Assembly (NCBI GenBank): GCA_012513595.1
Contig: JAAZBY010000111.1
Span: 1 to 37,857 of the forward strand
Reading direction: 5' to 3'
Source of the DNA: Chloroflexota bacterium
GTDB taxonomy: Bacteria; Chloroflexota; Anaerolineae; UBA1429
Length of the DNA: 37,857 bases
The position numbers were made by a program, and so were the translations under genes. The notes below the pieces were generated by a model, which made no database searches, was not told the origin of the DNA, and worked only from the letters and a program-made list of their open reading frames with translations. Positions 32,288 to 37,857 of this stretch are shown here, piece by piece (within the stretch, counting starts at the first letter, position 1; every line of letters starts with the position of its first letter).

Positions 32288-32797
32288 ATGGCCGGGCGAG
32301 GCAAGTTCTGGGTGGCGGGAGTGATGATCGCTGCCGCTGTCATCCTGCTCATTGCCACCACCACCAGGGACAGCGCACACTATTACCTTACCGTGGCAGA
32401 GCTGCAGGAGATGGGCGCCGCCGCCGCGGGGCGCGGCATCACCGTGTCTGGCGCCGTCGTCGGGGACTCGATCCGTTACGACGCGGCCCTCCCACGCGTC
32501 ACGTTCACCATCGCCCACACCCCTCTCGATCCGGGCGAGCTGCAGGCGGCCGGCGGCCTGGAGGCTGCCCTCCGCGCCGCCGCCAACGACCCTGCCTCTC
32601 CCCGGCTGGAGGTGGTCTATGACGACGTGCTGCCCTACATGCTGCGCGACGAGGCCCAGGCGGTCGTGCGCGGGCGCCTGGCGCCGGACGGTCGCCTGGT
32701 CGCCGACCAGGTCCTGCTTAAATGCCCGAGCCGCTACGACGAGGCGGATCCGGCCTCGTCTGCAGGGCGCCCCGACGACGGAGTGAGTGCCCCATGA
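32288..32797 (+). CDS. ccmE: Cytochrome c maturation heme chaperone CcmE, cysteine type
   Basis: 169 residues from ATG 32288, 6 nt behind GGAG; ATG 32282 is an alternative. One N-terminal membrane helix (FWVAGVMIAAAVILLIA) is followed by an OB-fold domain: YYLTVAEL, ITVSGAVVGDSIRY, VVYDDVLPYML, EAQAVVRGRL. The heme-binding site is LLKCPSRYD, with Cys where E. coli CcmE has His (C-x3-Y type), as known from some Gram-positive, archaeal and sulfate-reducer CcmE proteins. It takes heme from CcmC and passes it to CcmF outside the membrane. The stop overlaps the ccmF start (ATGA). Confidence 0.9.
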   Translation: MAGRGKFWVAGVMIAAAVILLIATTTRDSAHYYLTVAELQEMGAAAAGRGITVSGAVVGDSIRYDAALPRVTFTIAHTPLDPGELQAAGGLEAALRAAANDPASPRLEVVYDDVLPYMLRDEAQAVVRGRLAPDGRLVADQVLLKCPSRYDEADPASSAGRPDDGVSAP

Positions 32798-34698
32798 GCC
32801 TGTTGGCAGAGATCGGCGCCGGCTTGGTGTCTACCGCGCTGGCCGCGTCGCTCTACACCGCCGCAGCCGCCGGCTACGCCGCGCGCCGGGGGCGGGCCGA
32901 CTGGGCCCGCGGCGCCCAGGTGGGCTCCCTGGCCGCCACGGTGCTGCTTGGCGCGGCGGTCGGGCTGCTCCTGGGCGGCCTGCTGACGGATCGCTTCGAG
33001 CTGGCCTACGTGGCGGCGCACTCCAGCCGCGCGCTGCCGCCCTGGCTCAAGACCTCTGCGCTGTGGGGCGGGCAAGAGGGATCGCTCCTCCTGTGGTCCT
33101 TCTTACAGGCGCTCGTGGCCACCCTCTTCCCTGGGCGCCGTTCGGCCACAAACTCACCCTTCCGCCTGTGGGCGCTGTGCATACTCAGTATCATTGCCGC
33201 CTTTTTCACCGGCGTGACGCTCTTGATGTCCAATCCCTTCGGTGCGCTGCCCATCGCCCAGGCGGACGGTGCAGGGCTGAACCCCTTGCTCCGCCACCTG
33301 GGCATGGCCCTGCACCCCCCTGCCCTGTACCTCGGCTACGTGGGGCTGGCCGTCCCCTACGCCTGCGCCCTGGCCGCCCTCATCACGGGGGACCTCTCGT
33401 CGTGGCTGCCGGCTGCCCGCCGCTGGACGGCCGGCGCCTGGCTGTTCCTGGGCCTGGGGCTCCTGCTCGGGGCCCGCTGGGCCTATGACGTGCTCGGCTG
33501 GGGAGGATACTGGGGCTGGGACCCGGTGGAGAATGCCGGCCTGCTGCCCTGGCTAACGGCCACCGGCCTGCTGCACGGCGCGCTGGCCGGGCGCGGGCGC
33601 CGCTTTGGCGCCTGGAACCTGTCCCTGGCGCTCTTGTCGTTCCTGCTGGTCCTCTTTGGCACCTACGCCACCCGCAGCGGCGCCATCCAGTCCGTGCACG
33701 CCTACACCCTCTCGGGCGTGGGCGGCGTGTACCTCAGCTTCTTGGCCCTGGCCGCGCTGGTCCCCCTGGTGCTGCTGCCCGGCCGCTGGCGCCTCCTGCG
33801 GGGCGACGCAGCCGTGGAAGCCCCCTCGCGGCAAGAGGGAGCCGTCTTTCTCACGCTGGTCCTTCTGGCGGGGCTGGCCTTTTCAGTGTTCGTGGGCAGC
33901 GTGCTGCCCACGGTCAGCGCCTCCCTCACCGGCCGCCGTCTGGAAGCCGGCCCGGAGTGGTTCGCGCGCGTCTGCGGACCTCAGTTCGCCGCCCTGCTGC
34001 TGGTGATGGGGATCGGCCCGCTGCTCGCCCGGCCGCCACGCCGGTCACGTGGCCGTTGGCTCGCCGGCCTGGCCGCCATGGTCGCCCTGCCGGCGGCGTT
34101 GGCCGTGGCGGGCTTTCAGCACCCCTGGGGCCTGTTCGGCTTTGCGGTTGCCGGGCTGGCCCTCGGCACCGGCGCCGGCACCCTAGCCGAGCGCGCCCTG
34201 CATGGTGCCTGGCGAGGCACCGGCGGTCCCCTCGTGCACCTCGGCGTGGCGCTCATGGCGGTGGGCGTGATCGGCACGCGGCTCTACCCTCAGGAGGCGC
34301 GCCTGGGGCTTGCCGTCGGCACCCCTCTCGAGTGGGGCGGGTACTCCCTGGTCTACGATGGCCTGCGCGTACAGGCCGCGACCGACTATGTCGCCCAGCG
34401 CGCCACGATCACCGTCACCGGGGGCGGGCGCTCGCTGGCGGGCCTGCACCCCGAGCTCCGCGAGTATGCCGGCAGCAGCCGGGCGGTGCCGGTGCCGGCG
34501 GTCTACTCGGCATGGCGGGAGGACCTCTACATCGTCTTGACCGGCATCGCCCCCGATGGCCGCGCCCTGCTCATCCTGGTGCGGAACCCGCTGATCCGCT
34601 TCCTCTGGCTGGGGGGGCTGGTGGCACTCCTCGGCGGCGTGATCTCCCTGTGGCCGGCGTCATCTGCCGCGCGCAGCAACGTACGAGGGCCACGCTGA
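32794..34698 (+). CDS. ccmF: Cytochrome c maturation heme lyase CcmF
   Basis: 634 residues from ATG 32794, overlapping the ccmE stop by 4 nt. It is a multi-helix membrane protein with the tryptophan-rich heme-handling motif WGGYWGWDPVENAGLLPWL near residue 240 and conserved histidines in HSSRALPPWLK and LGMALHPPALYLGYVG. A large extracytoplasmic loop precedes the last helix. CcmF joins heme from holo-CcmE to the CxxCH motif of apocytochrome c. It is translationally linked to ccmA by a 1-nt TGATG overlap. Confidence 0.95.
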   Translation: MSLLAEIGAGLVSTALAASLYTAAAAGYAARRGRADWARGAQVGSLAATVLLGAAVGLLLGGLLTDRFELAYVAAHSSRALPPWLKTSALWGGQEGSLLLWSFLQALVATLFPGRRSATNSPFRLWALCILSIIAAFFTGVTLLMSNPFGALPIAQADGAGLNPLLRHLGMALHPPALYLGYVGLAVPYACALAALITGDLSSWLPAARRWTAGAWLFLGLGLLLGARWAYDVLGWGGYWGWDPVENAGLLPWLTATGLLHGALAGRGRRFGAWNLSLALLSFLLVLFGTYATRSGAIQSVHAYTLSGVGGVYLSFLALAALVPLVLLPGRWRLLRGDAAVEAPSRQEGAVFLTLVLLAGLAFSVFVGSVLPTVSASLTGRRLEAGPEWFARVCGPQFAALLLVMGIGPLLARPPRRSRGRWLAGLAAMVALPAALAVAGFQHPWGLFGFAVAGLALGTGAGTLAERALHGAWRGTGGPLVHLGVALMAVGVIGTRLYPQEARLGLAVGTPLEWGGYSLVYDGLRVQAATDYVAQRATITVTGGGRSLAGLHPELREYAGSSRAVPVPAVYSAWREDLYIVLTGIAPDGRALLILVRNPLIRFLWLGGLVALLGGVISLWPASSAARSNVRGPR

Positions 34699-35426
34699 TG
34701 GCTCCTTCGCAGCTCCCCGCTGCTGGGCCACCGCACGTGGAGGTGCACGGCCTGGTCAAGCGCTTCGGGTACCAGGCGGCGCTGGCCGGCGTAGACCTCA
34801 CCGTTCGCCGCGGAGAGGCGGTGGCCCTGCTGGGGCCGAACGGGGCGGGCAAGACGACCTTGTTGCGCGTGCTGGCGCTGTTGTGTCGGCCGACCTCGGG
34901 CACGGTGCGCATCGCCGGGCAGGGTGCGGCTGCTGAGCCGAACGCCCTGCGCCGGCAGGTGGGGTTTCTGTCGCACCAGACGCTCCTGGTGCAGGACCTC
35001 TCCTGCCGCCAGAACCTGCTCTTCTACGCCCGCCTCTACGGCCTGCCCGACGCGGACGCCCGCGTCTCCGCCGTGCTCGGCCGCCTGGGCCTGCGTGACC
35101 GGCAGGATAATCGCGTGCGGTCGCTTTCCCGAGGCCTGCAGCAGCGCCTGGCCATCGCCAGGGCCTTCCTGCATCGCCCGTCGCTCCTCCTCCTCGACGA
35201 GCCGCACGCCGGCCTGGATGATGACGCGGCCACCGTTCTGGACGTCTGGCTGGGCGAGCTGCGCAGCCAGGGCTGCACGCTGCTGATGAGCAGCCACGAC
35301 GCTGAGCGCGCCACGCTTCTGTGCGAGCGGCTGGTGTATCTGGAGCGGGGACGCGTCGTGGCCGATCGGCCGCGCGGGGCTCGCGACGGCCAGCCCCAGA
35401 CTTCCGGGCAAGGAGCGCCAGCGTGA
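34698..35426 (+). CDS. ccmA: ABC transporter ATPase CcmA
   Basis: 242 residues from ATG 34698, overlapping the ccmF stop by one base. Walker A is GPNGAGKTT, the Q-loop is in GFLSHQTLLVQDLSC, the signature is LSRGLQQRL (usual for CcmA), Walker B is LLLLDEPHAGLDDD, and the switch histidine is in LMSSHDAER. CcmA with CcmB and CcmC forms the complex that uses ATP to release holo-CcmE. The stop overlaps the ccmB start GTG by 4 nt (GTGA). A longer open frame upstream lies over ccmF and is not coding. Confidence 0.92.
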   Translation: MAPSQLPAAGPPHVEVHGLVKRFGYQAALAGVDLTVRRGEAVALLGPNGAGKTTLLRVLALLCRPTSGTVRIAGQGAAAEPNALRRQVGFLSHQTLLVQDLSCRQNLLFYARLYGLPDADARVSAVLGRLGLRDRQDNRVRSLSRGLQQRLAIARAFLHRPSLLLLDEPHAGLDDDAATVLDVWLGELRSQGCTLLMSSHDAERATLLCERLVYLERGRVVADRPRGARDGQPQTSGQGAPA

Positions 35427-36094
35427 CCGCGCTGCGGCAGATCTGGGCCATCGTGGCCAAGGACGTCTCTGCCGAGATGCGAACGCGGGAGGTCCTCAGC
35501 GCCATGGGCATCTACGCCGTGCTGGGCCTGGTGACCTTTAGCGTGGCGCTCGACCTGCGCGGGGCGCTGGCCCGCGCGGCGGCCCCCGGGGTGCTGTGGA
35601 TGACGGTCACCTTTGCCGGCATGTTGGGCCTCAGCCGGTCAATGGAGCGCGAGCAAGAGCAACAGGCCATGGACGGCATGCTCCTCGCGCCTGTCGACCG
35701 CAGCGTGATCTATCTCGGCAAGGTCGCCGGGAACCTGCTCTTCCTGATGCTAGTAGAGGCAGTGGCCATGCCCCTGGCCGCGGGTCTCTTGGGCGTGGCG
35801 CTCCTGCGTATCCCGATCCTGGCGGTGACGCTGCTCGGGACCATCGGCTACGCGGCGGCGGGAACGCTCCTGGCCGCCATCTCGGTGAACACGCGCGCCC
35901 AGGCGGTGGCGTTGCCCGTCCTGTTCCTGCCGCTCCTGATCCCCGTCATCCTGGGCGTCGTGCAGAGCACCGCCGGCCTGCTGGAGGGGAGCACGCTTGC
36001 AGAGGTCGCCGGCTGGGTGCAGCTCTTAGCGGCCTACGACCTGGTGGTGATTGCGGCGGGCATGCTGACTTTTGCCTACGTGGTGGAAGACTAG
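35423..36094 (+). CDS. ccmB: ABC transporter permease CcmB
   Basis: 223 residues from GTG 35423, 7 nt behind AGGAG and overlapping ccmA by 4 nt. It begins VTALRQIWAIVAKDVSAEMRTREVLSAMG with the typical CcmB opening (K.D...E.R..E...). Six hydrophobic helices and the cytoplasmic DGMLLAPVDRSVIYLGKVAGN follow. CcmB is the membrane partner of CcmA in the CcmABCD release complex. Full length. Confidence 0.93.
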   Translation: MTALRQIWAIVAKDVSAEMRTREVLSAMGIYAVLGLVTFSVALDLRGALARAAAPGVLWMTVTFAGMLGLSRSMEREQEQQAMDGMLLAPVDRSVIYLGKVAGNLLFLMLVEAVAMPLAAGLLGVALLRIPILAVTLLGTIGYAAAGTLLAAISVNTRAQAVALPVLFLPLLIPVILGVVQSTAGLLEGSTLAEVAGWVQLLAAYDLVVIAAGMLTFAYVVED

Positions 36095-36105
36095 AAAGGG
36101 CCGGA

Positions 36106-36870
36106 GTGCTGAACGCGACGAATCCCTCGACGACAAACGGTCGCCCTCGCCCCCCGCGCGAGCGCGCGTGGCGCGACGCCGCGCTGTGGGCGTGCAGCAC
36201 CCTGGCCATGCTGACGGCCCTCGGCATGGTGTTCCTCTATGCGCCCCGCGAGCACACCATGGGGGACGTCCAGCGCATCTTTTACTTTCACGTAGCCTCG
36301 GCGTGGGTGGGGTTCCTGGCCTTCGCGGTGACCTTTGCCGCCGGGATCGCCTACCTGGCCCGCGAGGAGCCCCGCAGTGACCTGCTGGCCCGCTCCTCCG
36401 CCCGGATCGGCCTGGCCTTCATGGCCATGGCGGTGGTCAGCGGGGCGTTGTGGGCGCGGCCCGTGTGGGGCACCTACTGGACCTGGGAACCCCGCCTGAC
36501 CATCTCGGCCGTGCAGCTCCTGGTGTACCTGGCCTACGTGCTGGTGCGCGGCCTGGTAGAGGAGCCCCAGCGCGCCGCCCGCCTGGCCGCGGTCTATGGC
36601 GTGCTCGCCTTTGTGACGGTGCCGCTCTCCTGGTTCGCCATCCGCTGGTGGCGTTCCATACACCCCGATCTCCTGACGGGAGGCGGCGGCATGCCGCTCA
36701 GCCCGCCGATGTTGTACACTCTGCTGGCCTCGGTCGCCGCGTTCTCGCTACTATACCTGGCCTCACTGCGAGCCAGCACCCGGCTGGGTGTGAGTGAGGA
36801 GCGGCTGGCCCGCCTGCGCCTGCTCGAGCAGACCCTCGCCTCAGATGAAGTGGGAGCAAGCGATGACTAA
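36106..36870 (+). CDS. ccmC: Cytochrome c maturation protein CcmC
   Basis: 254 residues from GTG 36106, 11 nt after ccmB, weakly preceded by AAGGG. Six membrane helices are visible. The tryptophan-rich heme site is WARPVWGTYWTWEPRLT, with conserved histidines in QRIFYFHVASAWVGF and RWWRSIHPDLL on the outer side. CcmC loads heme onto CcmE. The C-terminal tail is charged (RLARLRLLEQ). The last 8 nt overlap ccmD. Confidence 0.92.
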   Translation: MLNATNPSTTNGRPRPPRERAWRDAALWACSTLAMLTALGMVFLYAPREHTMGDVQRIFYFHVASAWVGFLAFAVTFAAGIAYLAREEPRSDLLARSSARIGLAFMAMAVVSGALWARPVWGTYWTWEPRLTISAVQLLVYLAYVLVRGLVEEPQRAARLAAVYGVLAFVTVPLSWFAIRWWRSIHPDLLTGGGGMPLSPPMLYTLLASVAAFSLLYLASLRASTRLGVSEERLARLRLLEQTLASDEVGASDD

Positions 36871-37033
36871 CCTGGGCTACCTGGTCGCCGCATACGGCCT
36901 GTTTTGGGGCGGGACGTTCGCCCTGGTGCTGTCATTGTGGGTCCGCCAGCGGCGCCTCGATGACGTGCTCCGCCGCCTCGAGGAGCGCCTGCGCCGCGCC
37001 GAGGGCCAGCGTCCGGGCCAGGACGATCGATGA
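36863..37033 (+). CDS. ccmD: CcmD-like small membrane protein
   Basis: 56 residues from ATG 36863, 6 nt behind GGGAG and overlapping the ccmC stop by 8 nt. It has one membrane helix (YLVAAYGLFWGGTFALVLSL) followed by a strongly charged, Arg/Glu-rich helix (RQRRLDDVLRRLEERLRR). This size and layout are those of CcmD, the accessory subunit that helps release holo-CcmE from CcmABC. Sequence conservation in CcmD is low, so position and topology carry the call. Confidence 0.82.
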   Translation: MTNLGYLVAAYGLFWGGTFALVLSLWVRQRRLDDVLRRLEERLRRAEGQRPGQDDR

Positions 37034-37079
37034 CCGGGCCTGGTGCCCCTCGCTGCGCACCTGTTGGCAGGAATCAGAA

Positions 37080-37109
37080 AGGCCGGGCACCCCGCGGGGT
37101 GCCCGGCCT
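37080..37109. terminator. Bidirectional terminator hairpin
   Basis: Perfect 14-bp arms 37080-37093 and 37096-37109 (AGGCCGGGCACCCC with its complement), preceded by AGAA and followed by CTTT. It lies between the convergent ccmD (ends 37033) and the radical SAM gene (ends 37123), so it serves both. Confidence 0.75.
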
Positions 37110-37122
37110 CTTTGCCGCAGGG

Positions 37123-37857
37123 CTAGAAGACGTACGTCTCGCAGATGCGGCGAAAATGGAACCCATAGATGGCCAGCGTGACCGCGTCAGGGAATAGCTT
37201 GGGCTTGCGCACAATCGTCCAGGCGAGCAGCTTCCAGTATTCCAGGCGCTCTTTGCCCAGAATCCCGAGGTGCAGCACCGAGCGGAAGAAGGCCATGACA
37301 TAGTCCCAGCTCAGCACGCGCTGCACCTGGGCGCGGCGGTTGTACTCGGCGAGGTAGGTCCGCACTCGTGCATAGTAGGCCTGCGGCGCATAGATCCCCT
37401 CCATGATGGACTGGTAGCCCGCGCGCAACACCTCGGGGTCCATCTGCGGGCGAAAGTTCATGGTGTTGTTGGTGTTATCACCGGTGAACTCGCCCTCCAG
37501 GCGACCCTCGCGCTCAAGGCGCTCGTACAGCTTGGTGCCCTTGGGCGCGTTCAGCAGCCCGACCATCGCGGTGACGACGCCGCTCTTCTGGATGAACTCC
37601 ACCTGCCGCCGAAAGATCGACGGCGTATCGCTGTCAAACCCGACGATAAAGCCCCCCTGCACCTGCAGCCCCGCCCGCTGCATCGTCTTGACGGCAGCCA
37701 TCAGGTCGCGCCCGCGGTTCTGAATCTTGTTGCACTCACTCAGCGAGTCGTCATCGGGGGTTTCGATGCCCACAAAGACGGTGTCAAAGCCGGCACGGGT
37801 CATCAGTTCCATCAGTTCCGGGTCATCGGCGAGGTTCACCGAGGCCTCGGTGTTGAA
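37123..37857 (-). CDS. B12-binding radical SAM protein, C-terminal part (5' end outside window)
   Basis: 244 residues are visible and the frame is open to the window edge, so the N-terminal cobalamin domain and the CxxxCxxC cluster lie outside. The visible part starts FNTEASVNLADDPELMELMT, the middle of a radical SAM barrel (FNTEAS, FVGIETPDDDSL), then LQVQGGFIVGFDSDTPSIF and the C-terminal DUF4070-type region (GLLNAPKGTKLYERLEREGR, NFRPQMDPEVL, YYARVRTYL). Family members include hopanoid enzymes and unknown methyl- or oxidoreductases. The gene ends at the terminator shared with the ccm operon. Confidence 0.88.
   Translation of the reverse strand, partial: FNTEASVNLADDPELMELMTRAGFDTVFVGIETPDDDSLSECNKIQNRGRDLMAAVKTMQRAGLQVQGGFIVGFDSDTPSIFRRQVEFIQKSGVVTAMVGLLNAPKGTKLYERLEREGRLEGEFTGDNTNNTMNFRPQMDPEVLRAGYQSIMEGIYAPQAYYARVRTYLAEYNRRAQVQRVLSWDYVMAFFRSVLHLGILGKERLEYWKLLAWTIVRKPKLFPDAVTLAIYGFHFRRICETYVF

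Overview
The window is about 38 kb of GC-rich bacterial DNA. It is densely coded, with many 1-17 nt gene overlaps and frequent GTG or TTG starts behind good Shine-Dalgarno sites. Thr/Pro-rich linkers in exported proteins, a tetrapyrrole-methylase/MazG fusion, a cysteine-type CcmE and the overall gene mix suggest a Chloroflexota (Anaerolineae-like) bacterium. That placement is inference; no rRNA or tRNA gene is visible to confirm it.

Layout, left to right. (1) 1-4659, minus strand: an operon plsC - ybeY - iorA - iorB - rph - HD hydrolase (cut by the left edge), with a promoter near 4750. It joins lipid acylation, RNA maturation and an indolepyruvate:ferredoxin oxidoreductase. (2) 4988-5635, plus: a lone ThuA-like gene. 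(3) 5696-10257, minus: yabN/mazG followed by a complete ECF vitamin/metal-type importer (S, A, A, T). (4) 10418-11557, minus: an enolase-superfamily sugar-acid dehydratase. (5) 11693-15374: a divergent pair, a membrane TPR-LysM protein (minus) and a beta-propeller lipoprotein (plus). (6) 15399-18544, minus: a NarL-type histidine kinase and response regulator separated by 647 bp of non-coding DNA packed with hairpins. (7) 18752-20162, minus: a cupin and a dihydroorotate-dehydrogenase-like flavoprotein. (8) 20313-25733, minus: a tightly overlapping surface-glycan operon (flippase, three glycosyltransferases, one methyltransferase). (9) 26034-29689, plus: zinc alcohol dehydrogenase, sugar-phosphate isomerase, nucleoside hydrolase and SDR, facing (10) a large ADP-ribosylglycohydrolase-family protein (minus, 29795-31891). 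(11) 32288-37033, plus: a cytochrome c maturation operon ccmEFABCD ending at a strong hairpin. (12) 37123-37857, minus: the C-terminal part of a B12-binding radical SAM protein.

The most unusual part is 16130-16645. It holds at least seven consecutive hairpins. Two ~90-nt elements within it share loop and flanking sequence, while their outer stems differ in sequence but still pair perfectly. A promoter-like site reading toward the response regulator lies at one end. I read this as a probable structured non-coding RNA or long regulatory leader that I do not recognise. I also read about a dozen promoters by eye; several use TTGTNC or TTGACA -35 boxes with 16-18 bp spacers. I saw no CRISPR array, insertion sequence, prophage or tRNA.
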